Positions 26,433-35,168 of a stretch of DNA of 64,000 bases are shown piece after piece; the stretch's first letter is position 1, and each line of letters opens with the position of its first letter. The notes under the pieces were generated by a model, which ran no database searches, was not told the origin of the DNA, and worked only from the letters and a program-made list of their open reading frames with translations. The stretch lies in NCBI RefSeq assembly GCF_017809215.1, contig NZ_CP065424.1:4192001-4256000 (forward strand), given 5' to 3'. The position numbers and the translations under genes were made by a program. This stretch comes from Heyndrickxia oleronia. GTDB taxonomy: Bacteria > Bacillota > Bacilli > Bacillales > Bacillaceae_C.

Positions 26433-27713
26433 TTAAGCTTTTGCTTTTTCTTCTAATAACTTCAATGCCGTCTGGATTTCTACATCTTCGAATAAATGCT
26501 TAGGAGTCCATGGGATATGTATATGTGGTTTAATACCTACTCCTGTCATTCCCTTTCCATTATCAATTCTTGATAGTCTCGATGTTGGGTACCATAATTC
26601 AAATTGATCATGCCAATTCATAACGGCCAGATTAGCGTAGTCATTTAAACCTGCAGTAGGTCGTCCAATAACCGTTACCTTAGAAGATCTTTTGCAAATT
26701 TCTACAAAGGAATCTCCTGAGCTACCACAAGTGACATCAGTCATTACAATAATTTGTTCAGGGTTTTTTCTTCCTTGTATAATAGTATCCTCTAAATCAG
26801 ACAAATCAAATTGAACAAAGCCCTTTCCTTTATTTTTTTTCCACTCCCTTAAAAAGATTTTTAATACTTTTTTTGTATATTCATCTTCTGTTGAAGCGAT
26901 AGCATTATTCATTTCGGCTATTTCAAGTTCACAGGATCGTTCCGTACAGTTGATGAGCATGTATTCATCGTCTTCAGTATTTATATTCACTTCTCGATTC
27001 TCAAATATGTAGGGAAGCAATTGAAAATAAGAGGAGTCATTTCCCCCATAATTAACTCTCACATCAATAATTAATTTTCTACAATTTTCTAATGCTTCTT
27101 GATGCTGGTGCACTAACTGTGTAATTGCATCAGCATTAGCAAAGTCTGTTAAAGTCATGAGAAGGATTCCTTTTTCCAACTCCTCAATCGTATATTGAGG
27201 TATGTATTCCTCCTTCTCATATTTTTTAAGCTCCATCTGATAGGTATGCCCATTTCCATCCATTATTTCGCAAAATTGATATTTTCCAATTATAGAATTC
27301 CAGTTTTCCCTTTCCTGATGGTCCTCCACCAACTCTCTGCGGTGCTTTTCAACTAAATCGATAACCGGAACATTCCCAAATGACACAATTGCATGGCCTT
27401 TCTTTACTCGCTTTTCCTTTCCAACATCTGTAATAAATAATTGATCCTCAAATCTTCTAACTTTAAAGCCAACATCATAACGCTTTTCTACACTTTTTTT
27501 AGATGTTTTAAAAAACATATGCTGTTCCTTAAAATCAAGTAAATAATCTTGTACAATTTCTACAAATTTATCCGGAGTTAATTGCTGTTTTTCTTCTAAA
27601 ATACATATTTCATCAACATATTTTTCTGGATGATCCCAACCTTTTTTATCTTGGCATCCGGAATAGTCATGGCGACAAATCGAAACGATTTCTTCAAACA
27701 TTTCAATATACAT
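26433..27713 (-). CDS. S41 family peptidase, apparently cytoplasmic
   Basis: 426 residues. The C-terminal half has the S41 (tail-specific protease) core: LIIDVRVNYGGND around residue 219 and the nucleophile segment VTCGSSGDSFVEICKRS near residue 330. GRPTAGLNDYANL follows, with the typical lysine region replaced by family-specific sequence. There is no signal peptide or TM segment, and no clear PDZ domain beyond VRRFEDQLFITDVGK and KGHAIVSFG near residues 89-120. It probably degrades cytosolic peptides. A GGGGGG site precedes the ATG. Confidence 0.8.
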   Translation of the reverse strand: MYIEMFEEIVSICRHDYSGCQDKKGWDHPEKYVDEICILEEKQQLTPDKFVEIVQDYLLDFKEQHMFFKTSKKSVEKRYDVGFKVRRFEDQLFITDVGKEKRVKKGHAIVSFGNVPVIDLVEKHRRELVEDHQERENWNSIIGKYQFCEIMDGNGHTYQMELKKYEKEEYIPQYTIEELEKGILLMTLTDFANADAITQLVHQHQEALENCRKLIIDVRVNYGGNDSSYFQLLPYIFENREVNINTEDDEYMLINCTERSCELEIAEMNNAIASTEDEYTKKVLKIFLREWKKNKGKGFVQFDLSDLEDTIIQGRKNPEQIIVMTDVTCGSSGDSFVEICKRSSKVTVIGRPTAGLNDYANLAVMNWHDQFELWYPTSRLSRIDNGKGMTGVGIKPHIHIPWTPKHLFEDVEIQTALKLLEEKAKA

Positions 27714-27851
27714 TCTCTAATTCCCCCCATTCTTCTCTTTTAATTTTCTCTGCTTTTGTGAAAATTCCTTTTTAAAAAGTAAGATCTTCATTTTTTTGCA
27801 TTTTAGTACGAATAGGTAAGGATGCATTTAAAGAGTATAAAAACTAAATAT

Positions 27852-27882
27852 AAAAAAAGGAAAGGTAAATTCATACCCTCCC
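27852..27882 (-). terminator. Probable terminator of degV
   Basis: An imperfect stem (GGAAAGGTA with TACCCTCCC, G-U pairs) is followed on the minus strand by a T run, shortly after the degV stop codon. Confidence 0.55.
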
Positions 27883-27899
27883 TGAAAAGACAGTCTCAT

Positions 27900-28742
27900 T
27901 TATTCTACATAATACATAAAACCAATTGCTCCCGCCCCTGTATGGGTACTAATAATTGGAGTCGTAAACTCAATATCTACATTTTCGTAACCAGTTGTTG
28001 TGAAAATTGCCGTTTTTAATTTGGCAACTAATTCGGATGCTTCAGCATGGGCTATTCCGATTTTCTTAATCGTCTTTCCCATTGCATCCTCAGCGAGGTT
28101 TTTCACCAAATATTTAACAACCTGTGCATGACTTCTAACATTTGCTAAAGGATGGTAGACCCCATTTTCTAATGATGCAATAGGCTTAATATGAAGCAAG
28201 GAACCAATTAGCGCTTTTCCTTTTCCTATTCTTCCACCTTTCACTAAGTTATCAAGCTTTTCAACTACAACAAAGAGCTTAGTTTGTGAACGAATGGTTT
28301 CCAATCTGCTTAGAATTTCATCTATAGTCTTTCCATCTTCCGCCATTTGAGCAGCTTCAACGACTTGGAATGATAGCGCTTTCGAAATGAAAAGAGAATC
28401 AATCACTGTTACATTTGCCTTTGATAAGGCAGCCGCATTTTCTGCAGAGTTTACAGTGCCACTTAATCCATTTGACATATGAATCGATAATATATCGTAC
28501 CCGTCTTCCCCTAATCTGTCATATAGCTCAAGAAATACACCAACTGGAGGTTGAGAACTCTTAGGAAGTTCTTGTGCAGCGTTCATTTTCCGAATAAATT
28601 CAGAAGGAGTTATGTCTACACGATCAAGAAAGTTTTCCCCATCAATGGATAAGGATAAGGGAACAACTTCAATCCCATATTTTTTTATCATTTCGTTAGA
28701 CATATCAACCGTTGAATCGGTTACTATTTTAATTTTGGGCAT
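27900..28742 (-). CDS. DegV family fatty-acid-binding protein
   Basis: 280 residues. N-terminal KIKIVTDSTVDM, then VVPLSLSIDGENF, and the middle SIHMSNGLSGTVNSA with LDNLVKGGRIGKGKALIGS are DegV hallmarks. DegV/FakB proteins hold a fatty acid for phosphorylation by a FakA-type kinase, for phospholipid synthesis. AAGGAG precedes the ATG. Divergent from a LysR regulator. Confidence 0.92.
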   Translation of the reverse strand: MPKIKIVTDSTVDMSNEMIKKYGIEVVPLSLSIDGENFLDRVDITPSEFIRKMNAAQELPKSSQPPVGVFLELYDRLGEDGYDILSIHMSNGLSGTVNSAENAAALSKANVTVIDSLFISKALSFQVVEAAQMAEDGKTIDEILSRLETIRSQTKLFVVVEKLDNLVKGGRIGKGKALIGSLLHIKPIASLENGVYHPLANVRSHAQVVKYLVKNLAEDAMGKTIKKIGIAHAEASELVAKLKTAIFTTTGYENVDIEFTTPIISTHTGAGAIGFMYYVE

Positions 28743-28945
28743 TTCATGACTCCTTAAAAAATAAATTTAATAAAAATTTCACTAATTTTATTATATATCA
28801 GACATTAATGAAAACTAAATGGATTATTGCATCCAATTAAGGAGATTTCATCACAATTTATTAATAAAATCGCTAAGTTGTACTTCTTTGGGTAGAATAC
28901 GATATAATATCCAAATTACAATATAAGTTTGAGTGGTGATTACGC

Positions 28946-29824
28946 GTGGATATTAAACATTTACAATATTTTTTAGAGGTTGCAAAATACAATAGTTTTT
29001 CATTAGCTGCTGAACATTTATATATCACCCAACCAACTATTAGTAAAATGATTAAAAACCTCGAAAAAGAGCTAGGAGTTTCTCTGTTTGATCGTTCTAA
29101 AAAGAAGCTAACATTAACAGATGCTGGGCAAATCATTTTGGAACAAGCAAAGTTAATTGACCTTGCCTTTCACAATTTAGAAACGGAATTAGATAATCTT
29201 TTAGAGTTAAAAAAAGGACATATTCGAATTGGAATCCCACCTATTTTTGACGCACAATTTCTACTTCAACTAATCGGACGATTTCATGAAAAGTATCCTG
29301 GAATTACTTTTGAATTTGGAGAAGACGGTTCAAAAAAAATTGAAGAGGATGTTCACAATAATCATTTAGATGTCGGTGTTATCGTACTTCCAACGAATAA
29401 TGAGCTATTTTTACATTTCCCTTTAATGGAGGAGGATTTAAAATTAATTATTCATCCATCACATCCATTAGCTCAGAAAACGGAGGTTCACCTAGTTGAA
29501 CTAGCTTCTGAACCATTTATTTTATTTAATAAAGATTTTGCATTACATGACCGTATCATTTCTTCTTGTAACAGTGTAGGATTCAATCCCCATGTCATCT
29601 CAAAAAGTTCACAATGGTCTTTCATTGAAGAGATGGTTTCTTGGAATTTAGGAGTATCACTTTTACCTGAAAGTATTTGTCGACATTTAAGTAAAAATGT
29701 AAAGGCGATTTCGATAAAAAACCCTTCCATCCGCTGGGAATTAGCAATCATTTGGAATAAAAATCAATATCTTTCCTATGCAGCGAAAGAATGGCTGCAA
29801 TTTACAAAAAAACACTTATCATAA
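28946..29824 (+). CDS. LysR family transcriptional regulator (CidR/CzcR-like)
   Basis: 292 residues. The N-terminal winged HTH DIKHLQYFLEVAKYNSFSLAAEHLYITQPTISKMIKNLE (residues 2-41) is very like YwbI/CidR and CzcR regulators. A substrate-binding domain follows from about residue 90. GTG start at 28946 with GTGGTGA upstream. Divergent from degV; no cid-type holin genes adjoin, so the target is unknown. The CidR-like label is from N-terminal similarity only. Confidence 0.85.
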   Translation: MDIKHLQYFLEVAKYNSFSLAAEHLYITQPTISKMIKNLEKELGVSLFDRSKKKLTLTDAGQIILEQAKLIDLAFHNLETELDNLLELKKGHIRIGIPPIFDAQFLLQLIGRFHEKYPGITFEFGEDGSKKIEEDVHNNHLDVGVIVLPTNNELFLHFPLMEEDLKLIIHPSHPLAQKTEVHLVELASEPFILFNKDFALHDRIISSCNSVGFNPHVISKSSQWSFIEEMVSWNLGVSLLPESICRHLSKNVKAISIKNPSIRWELAIIWNKNQYLSYAAKEWLQFTKKHLS

Positions 29825-30048
29825 ATAATCAAGTATTTGACTGAATATACTTTTTTCTTCCTTTTATATTGTATCCTTCTTTCGCTGACATTTAGGTAGG
29901 CAAAGGGAGAAGCGGTTTCATTGATAAAAGCTATATTTCCAATGAAATTTAACCATTTTACTTCTCGTTATTTGGGGCGTACACTTATTAATGCTAGGAG
30001 AACTCCCATAAGTTTCATAGGATTTTCTTTATGAAAGGAAGCAGTAAT

Positions 30049-30567
30049 ATGAATGCAAAAAAAGTAAAAGAAAGTCGTATCGTAAATACTGCGCAAGTAT
30101 TATCTTGCGATTTAAATAATTATAATACATTATTCGGTGGAATTTTGATGAAAAAATTAGATGATGCTGCAACATTGTCTGCACGTAGACATTCAAGGGT
30201 AAAAGAATGTGTAACGGCATCCACTGACTCAATTGATTTTTTATACCCGATTCACCAAACTGATTCTGTTTGTGTTGAATCTTTCGTCACTTATACAGGT
30301 CGTACGTCAATGGAAATATTCTGTAAAGTAATTGCAGAGGATATCATGACTGGCGAACGTAGAATTGCTGCAACGGCATTTTTAACCTTTGTTGCATTAG
30401 ATGAAAATAAACGTCCTGTTCCCGTTCCAGAAGTCATTCCAGAAACAGAAGAAGAAAAGTTTTTATACAATACAGGGAAAGAAAGAGCAGAAATACGTAG
30501 ACTCAGAAGACAAAAGAGTAAAGAGCTCGCTGGTTATCTTAATGTAAATAAACCATGGGATAATTAA
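30049..30567 (+). CDS. Acyl-CoA thioesterase, YkhA-type hotdog protein
   Basis: 172 residues with the double-hotdog BFIT/YkhA signature: NNYNTLFGGILMKKLDDAATLSARRHS with the catalytic aspartate region, TASTDSIDFLYPI and the GRTSMEIFCKV strand. It hydrolyses long-chain acyl-CoA. ATG at 30049 follows AAAGGAAG by 7 bases; an earlier ATG six codons upstream lacks such spacing. A small unknown gene follows 15 bases downstream. Confidence 0.9.
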   Translation: MNAKKVKESRIVNTAQVLSCDLNNYNTLFGGILMKKLDDAATLSARRHSRVKECVTASTDSIDFLYPIHQTDSVCVESFVTYTGRTSMEIFCKVIAEDIMTGERRIAATAFLTFVALDENKRPVPVPEVIPETEEEKFLYNTGKERAEIRRLRRQKSKELAGYLNVNKPWDN

Positions 30568-30582
30568 GGAGGGAAATTTGCT

Positions 30583-30954
30583 ATGTTGACACTATCAAGT
30601 CTTGATGAATTGCAAACTGCAAAAGAGCGCCTTGCAAACTTACAACAATCCTTTCCTGCCCTTTTTGATCGCTTAGTACATGTGACAAATTTAACGCGAG
30701 CACTAAACTTTAAATATCAATATATGGGATGCTTATTAATGGATGAAGATCCAGGCACTTCTTCGCCTAATTTTGTTCAAGCATCTGTGCTGCGTTTATA
30801 CAAAAAAGAAGTTCAATTATTAAAAAATGATGTAGATTTTGATAAACTAAAACAATTTTTTACTGAGTTCAAAGGCAATGGCTATGCAAAATTAAGCCTT
30901 CTCGCTCTCGGCATCGTTCCTGAATCATTAACTGGTGCACCCATTATTAAATAA
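30583..30954 (+). CDS. Hypothetical protein, 123 residues
   Basis: No family is recognised. It is soluble, alpha-helical by composition (LDELQTAKERLANLQQ), with a single cysteine in YMGCLLMDEDPGT. It lies 15 bases after the acyl-CoA thioesterase gene with AAGGAGG upstream and a strong terminator after, so the two are probably an operon. A role with thioesterase is only inferred from this. Confidence 0.7.
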   Translation: MLTLSSLDELQTAKERLANLQQSFPALFDRLVHVTNLTRALNFKYQYMGCLLMDEDPGTSSPNFVQASVLRLYKKEVQLLKNDVDFDKLKQFFTEFKGNGYAKLSLLALGIVPESLTGAPIIK

Positions 30955-30957
30955 TTT

Positions 30958-30993
30958 AAGGCATAAAAGGTTCTTCCCTTTTATGCCTTTTTT
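30958..30993 (+). terminator. Terminator of the thioesterase/123-aa operon
   Basis: A 13-bp stem (30958-30970 with 30977-30989) with a 6-nt loop and a following T run. Confidence 0.92.
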
Positions 30994-31085
30994 ATATTTA
31001 TTTATCACTTTCCTTATGTTGGGTAAAGAAAAAGATAAATAAGATAATAGGAAGTGCTATTAGAAACGTCCCGCCTTTAGAAAGT

Positions 31086-31574
31086 TTAACCGTTGGAAGA
31101 TCCGTTAAAGCCATACTTATCATTCCTTTTCAAGGTGTTTATTAAATCCTTATTCAGATGGAATCGATCGGAAATTACTTTTTTATATAAATGATAATCC
31201 TCTTTTATTTCAGAAAGTGAAGGTTCTGGTAATGGCAATCCCGTGATTGGACCTCCTACAACCAGTGAGAATTCTCTAGATCCTATAAAAACTCCCTCAA
31301 CTGCTAAAGATGATTTAATCAGTAAAATGGAAATAAAAATATCGATGACGTCAACGAAAATAGTTGCTGTCTTATTTTTATTTACTCCTTCTATCCTTTG
31401 AGTACCAGTAATAGGACCACCTAATGATAAACGAAAGGCCTGAGGTGTAACAAACACTCCCCTAATAGTAATTTGTCCGGTGAGTAATAAAGCCGCTGTT
31501 GCAATATTAATATCTCGTTGAATAGTACGAATTACTTGTTTCTCTTTACTCTCACCAGTCATCATTATCTTCAC
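31086..31574 (-). CDS. Unknown protein with two copies of a GGPITG motif
   Basis: 162 residues. Two similar blocks occur: GVFVTPQAFRLSLGGPITG near residues 39-57 and GVFIGSREFSLVVGGPITG near 93-111, each preceded by a hydrophobic strand-rich stretch. This suggests a duplicated beta domain. No signal peptide is present. It lies in a minus-strand pair with the GerPA/GerPF-like gene and opposite Hsp20-like and GerPC-like genes, so a spore coat or germination association is inferred. No family is recognised by me. Confidence 0.6.
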   Translation of the reverse strand: MKIMMTGESKEKQVIRTIQRDINIATAALLLTGQITIRGVFVTPQAFRLSLGGPITGTQRIEGVNKNKTATIFVDVIDIFISILLIKSSLAVEGVFIGSREFSLVVGGPITGLPLPEPSLSEIKEDYHLYKKVISDRFHLNKDLINTLKRNDKYGFNGSSNG

Positions 31575-31672
31575 ACCCCTACTTCCAGCATATTCTTCCT
31601 AAGCTTTGATGTGATTCCATACAAGTCTCATTTTTTCGAGGTGAGTTTTTCCTCTTCTAAAGCGATAATTTT

Positions 31673-31921
31673 TTAATCTCTTTTTAGTATCGGGTTCGAG
31701 CTAAAGGAAGCCGGAGAGTCTATTTGGTCCCTATCATCTACAAAGCTTTGTGGGCTAACAAAGGTGCTTTCATCACCAAAATTTTGGCCATATCCCTGTG
31801 ATTTTTTATCTGAATTATTCCAGTCTGCTAATAGATTTTGCCCTATATTAACCGCTGAAGCATTCTCAAAGGAATTAATCTTTAACATAAAAATATTGAT
31901 ATTTACAGATGCTCCTTTCAC
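31673..31921 (-). CDS. GerPA/GerPF-like spore germination protein, divergent
   Basis: 82 residues. The NINIFMLKINSFENASAVNIG segment resembles the N-terminal strand of small GerPA/GerPF family proteins, which help nutrients cross the spore coat. The second half is hydrophilic (NNSDKKSQGYGQNFGDES). GTG start at 31921, 6-7 bases after AAGGAGG. Divergent from the Hsp20-like gene. The family assignment is moderate, based on size, pattern and neighbours. Confidence 0.55.
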   Translation of the reverse strand: MKGASVNINIFMLKINSFENASAVNIGQNLLADWNNSDKKSQGYGQNFGDESTFVSPQSFVDDRDQIDSPASFSSNPILKRD

Positions 31922-32144
31922 ATTGTTCCCTCCTTATTATGATAATTATTACTTTGGTTTGAGAAAGATTTCCTTCCAAATATATTACTCTTGCCCAACA
32001 TTTATGAAGTTAGTTATTTATAATGAAGAATTAAAGGTGCATGAAGAAAATGATTGATTAATAAGATATATAGATGAGATTAGAAATGATTTATGATCAT
32101 TCATCAGTTCCTGTTCATTATCATATAAGCAAGGAGGTATACCT

Positions 32145-32609
32145 GTGGACATAGATAAATTAAAGCAATGGATGGATATTTCACAAAAATATCAAAACGG
32201 GAACTTTTGGGATATGATTTTCGACCAAATTTCTAAAGATCCTTCTCAACATGAAGCAAACAGTAAACCTCCTACACCAAATGCTCGCTCTACTAGTTCC
32301 TATCCATTAGTGGATATCTATCTTACTGATACACAAATCATTGTGATCATTGAACTACCTGGCTATAAACGAGAGGATGTTTCCTTATCACTAGCAGGAA
32401 ATATTCTAGTAGTAAAAGGAACAAGTCGATTACCGTTACTGAACCCTATTATTATACAAAATGAAAGAAAATATGGTGCTTTTGAGAGGAAAATAGAACT
32501 TCCTGAACCAACAAAAGCCTCAGAATTATATGCAAAGTTCGAAAGTGGTCTCCTAATAGTAACTTATATGAGAAAATACTCAAGCGAGGAACAAATTCCA
32601 ATTTCTTAA
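32145..32609 (+). CDS. Hsp20/alpha-crystallin-like protein (CotM-like)
   Basis: 154 residues. The alpha-crystallin domain spans about residues 54-145, with YPLVDIYLTDTQIIVIIELPG, GNILVVKG and the C-terminal YAKFESGLLIVTYMRK strand. The N-terminal 50 residues are specific. GTG at 32145 follows AAGGAGG. Spore-forming Bacillaceae encode Hsp20-like coat proteins such as CotM, and the flanking GerP-like genes support that here, but a general small heat shock role is possible. Confidence 0.75.
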   Translation: MDIDKLKQWMDISQKYQNGNFWDMIFDQISKDPSQHEANSKPPTPNARSTSSYPLVDIYLTDTQIIVIIELPGYKREDVSLSLAGNILVVKGTSRLPLLNPIIIQNERKYGAFERKIELPEPTKASELYAKFESGLLIVTYMRKYSSEEQIPIS

Positions 32610-32648
32610 AAGTTTCTATATAAGTCTAAAAAAAAGTGTGGGGAAAAT

Positions 32649-33413
32649 ATGGCTATAAAAGGATTATTCAATCACAGTGAAAAAAATGATGACATCGATA
32701 TACTTAAAGAAAAAATTGAGCGTTTAGAAGAGAAAATAAAAAGAATCAACACATTAGAGGTTCAAATAAAAAGATTTATCAAATTAGAACCTGAGTTACA
32801 AAAGCAAATATATTCTTATAAACAAACGGATAAGATAACACCTCAATCTAAGGCTGACCACGTCCCCAAACAAAATCAAATTGATACTCAACGTTCTATA
32901 CAAACATTAGAAAATAAAATTTTCTCGAAAATGAAAAAGTATATTGACCAAGAGTTGGTACTTCTTAAAACTCAAATCAATCATCTAGAAAACCTATTTA
33001 ATAGAATGGAAGAAAATTACGAATCCCTGCACTCAACAACCGAGCACTTATCACAAGCCATACACATACTTGAAAATCGTCCCCCCGATCCCCCACAAAG
33101 GCCTGAAAATGATCAACAAATTGTTATACAAAAAGTAAATATTGAAAAAATATTATTAGATAAGTATGAACAAACAAATAATTTCGGACAACTTGGTATT
33201 AAAGATATTAGTGGGCAATTAAATATTGGAGCAACCTATGGAAAAGGTGTGATACCAGCAGAATTGGTGGAAAATTTAATGGAAAATCTTAATGAAATTA
33301 AAAATATGGATAACATACATACATCAGATGAATCTAGCAGCGAAAGTGTCGATGAATCATCCGAAGAGGAAAGCACAGATTATGGAAACTTTGAAGATAT
33401 TCCTATCGAATAA
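32649..33413 (+). CDS. GerPC-like coiled-coil spore protein
   Basis: 254 residues. Residues about 15-45 and 80-145 are coiled coil (DILKEKIERLEEKIKRINTLE; KTQINHLENLFNRMEENYES), separated by a polar linker and PPDPPQRP. From about residue 160, EKILLDKYEQTNNFGQLGIKDISGQLNIGATYG resembles the GerPC C-terminal region, where a (L/V)SGTLNIG strand is typical. The tail is Ser/Glu/Asp rich. GerPC is larger than usual here (about 200 expected). Operon with Hsp20-like gene, 39 bases apart. Confidence 0.6.
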   Translation: MAIKGLFNHSEKNDDIDILKEKIERLEEKIKRINTLEVQIKRFIKLEPELQKQIYSYKQTDKITPQSKADHVPKQNQIDTQRSIQTLENKIFSKMKKYIDQELVLLKTQINHLENLFNRMEENYESLHSTTEHLSQAIHILENRPPDPPQRPENDQQIVIQKVNIEKILLDKYEQTNNFGQLGIKDISGQLNIGATYGKGVIPAELVENLMENLNEIKNMDNIHTSDESSSESVDESSEEESTDYGNFEDIPIE

Positions 33414-33586
33414 TAAGTAAGATCAAAGGGAGGTAGCCATTATTCCCTTTATTATTTTGAAAAAATTGTTTTTTAAAATAATCTCTAAACTGGATGGTAA
33501 TGGTTATAAATGATTAATATTGTTTTCCATTATAATAAAAAATAGATTATACTGTCTATAATAAACGACAAGGAGGAAAATGTTTT

Positions 33587-33790
33587 ATGACCGAGTCCAA
33601 TCAATTAGAACCAAATCAAACTCCCAAAAAGAAAATTAGCCTACAAGAAGCAATGAAACAAAAACTCGAAAATAAAAAAAATCAGTCAAATTCTAGTAAA
33701 ACAAATACAAATACACTTCCAACGACTAAAAAAATGAAAAGTCAACAAACGAAGAAAACGAATAATCAAAGGAGAAGAACTGGCGTATAA
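33587..33790 (+). CDS. Small Lys/Asn/Thr-rich protein
   Basis: 67 residues, highly basic and low complexity (KKISLQEAMKQKLENKKNQS; ending NQRRRTGV). No family is recognised. AAGGAGG lies before the ATG. The stop codon directly abuts the ywbE-type start, so the two are translationally coupled. A nucleic-acid-binding or disordered role is possible. Confidence 0.6.
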   Translation: MTESNQLEPNQTPKKKISLQEAMKQKLENKKNQSNSSKTNTNTLPTTKKMKSQQTKKTNNQRRRTGV

Positions 33791-33994
33791 ATGAACGGAA
33801 AAAACCGTAACGACATTCATGCTGGAATGACAGTAGAAATTGTCCTTAAAAAGGATCAAAGGACTGGAAAAACAACGTGTGGAGTCGTCAAAGACATATT
33901 GACCAATTCAAGCTACCATCCTCATGGAATTAAGGTAAGATTGACTGATGGTCAAGTTGGAAGAGTCAAAGAAATAAGGGTAAGACCCCATTAA
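33791..33994 (+). CDS. YwbE family protein
   Basis: 67 residues matching the YwbE family (DUF2196): DIHAGMTVEIVLKKDQRTGKTTCGVVKDILTNSSYHPHGIKVRLTDGQVGRVKEI, nearly the entire length. Function unknown; the fold is a small beta barrel likely to bind nucleic acid. No ribosome site of its own at normal spacing; expression probably depends on coupling with the upstream gene. Confidence 0.9.
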   Translation: MNGKNRNDIHAGMTVEIVLKKDQRTGKTTCGVVKDILTNSSYHPHGIKVRLTDGQVGRVKEIRVRPH

Positions 33995-34027
33995 CAAATT
34001 GATGGAGGTCTTACCCTTATTTTTTTA
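33973..34027 (+). terminator. Terminator overlapping the end of ywbE
   Basis: A 15-bp stem (33973-33987 with 34007-34021) starts in the last codons of the gene and is followed by a T run. Confidence 0.9.
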
Positions 34028-34042
34028 AAGAAGCCTCTTTTT

Positions 34043-34127
34043 ATCAAACATTGTTGCTATTTAAGTAAAGTTATAACTAATAAATATCGACTGAGGATCG
34101 CTACACGTTTCATTTTACTGATAAAAG
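34043..34127 (+). repeat. Dispersed repeat, copy A
   Basis: About 85 bases nearly identical to 61165-61247, sharing TTAAGTAAAGTTATAAC, AAATATCGACTGAGGATC and CTACACGTTTCATTTTAC with few substitutions and a one-base indel. It lies between ywbE and a decayed reading frame. Probably a mobile-element relic. Confidence 0.75.
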
Positions 34128-34173
34128 AGATGAAATCTCCATAAGAACCGCTAGAATCCTTTATTATGAGTAA

Positions 34174-34356
34174 AATCCGGTAGTAGGGATTTTACAAAAG
34201 CAACAACTACCAAAAACAGCCTATAAGGAACAGCAATATATAGGAATGAGGCTAAATAAGGCGGCGGCGAATATATCAATTTTAACACCTTTTATGAGGG
34301 TCGAACCTATAATAAATAGAAATCAATTATTGAGTTTTATTGAACATTATATATAG
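34174..34356 (+). pseudogene. Decayed coding fragment upstream of the PHA operon
   Basis: The 60-codon frame follows a stop and ends in TAG 17 bases before the SDR start. Its content is protein-like (KTAYKEQQYIGMRLNKAA; RVEPIINRNQLLSFIEHYI). It has no start with a ribosome site and follows repeat copy A. It is probably the tail of a lost gene; the family is not recognised. Confidence 0.35.
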
Positions 34357-34372
34357 GAAGGGATGAACTCAA

Positions 34373-35146
34373 TTGGGTGTAAAGGAGTTATTTGACCTCA
34401 GTAACAAAACAGCCATTGTTACTGGTGGTGGAAGTGGACTCGGTCAGCAAATGGCTGAGGCTCTAGCAGAGGCTGGGGCCAATATTGTTATTTGCTCTCG
34501 CAATCTCGAAGTCTGTAAAGCAACTAGTAATGCTCTGAACCAACAAGGATACCACTCTATTGCGCTCCAATGCGACGTAACGAAACAAAAGGATATTGAC
34601 CATGTAATTGAACAAACAGTAAATCAATTTGGAAGTATTGATATTTTAATTAATAATAGCGGAACATCATGGATCGCTCCTGTACTTGATTTACCCGCTG
34701 AGAAATGGGACAAAGTCATGGATGTCAATCTTAAGGGCATGTTTTTCTTCTCTCAAGCAGCAGCTAAAGTAATGAAAGATCAGCAAAGCGGAAAAATTAT
34801 CAATATCTCCTCTGTCACAGGTCTATATGGGACCAATCCTGCATTCCTTGATTCTATCGCGTATAACACAAGTAAAGGGGCTGTTATCACCTTAACGAAG
34901 GAGCTAGCAGTAAAGCTTGCAAATAGTAATATCCAAGTAAATGCCATTGCTCCAGGTTTTTTTCCAACAAAAATTACACAGGCACTTGATAAGATAAACA
35001 AAATTATTCTAAGCAAAATTCCTGCACAACGCTTTGGAAACGATACAGATTTAAAAGGAACCGCCCTATTTCTAGCATCCCACGCATCCGATTATCTTAC
35101 TGGCCAATGCCTAATAGTTGATGGTGGACTAACAGTAAACCTGTAA
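34373..35146 (+). CDS. Short-chain dehydrogenase, probable 3-oxoacyl-CoA/ACP reductase of the PHA locus
   Basis: 257 residues of classical SDR fold. The cofactor motif TGGGSGLGQQMA is at residues 17-28, and the NNSG, catalytic Ser in ISSVTG and YNTSK motif (Tyr-Lys) are in place. C-terminal VDGGLTVNL. Similarity is to RhlG-like/gluconate 5-dehydrogenase-like SDRs rather than the shorter PhaB. Being first in the operon with a PhaR-like protein and PHA synthase, it probably supplies (R)-3-hydroxyacyl-CoA. TTG start at 34373 after GAAGGGAT. Confidence 0.8.
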   Translation: MGVKELFDLSNKTAIVTGGGSGLGQQMAEALAEAGANIVICSRNLEVCKATSNALNQQGYHSIALQCDVTKQKDIDHVIEQTVNQFGSIDILINNSGTSWIAPVLDLPAEKWDKVMDVNLKGMFFFSQAAAKVMKDQQSGKIINISSVTGLYGTNPAFLDSIAYNTSKGAVITLTKELAVKLANSNIQVNAIAPGFFPTKITQALDKINKIILSKIPAQRFGNDTDLKGTALFLASHASDYLTGQCLIVDGGLTVNL

Positions 35147-35168
35147 AACTTTAGAAAGGAGTTTATTT

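Noticed and set aside
31086..33413. Gas vesicle gene cluster
   Set aside because: Small proteins and an Hsp20-like gene suggested it, but no GvpA-type sequence is present; GerP-like patterns fit better.
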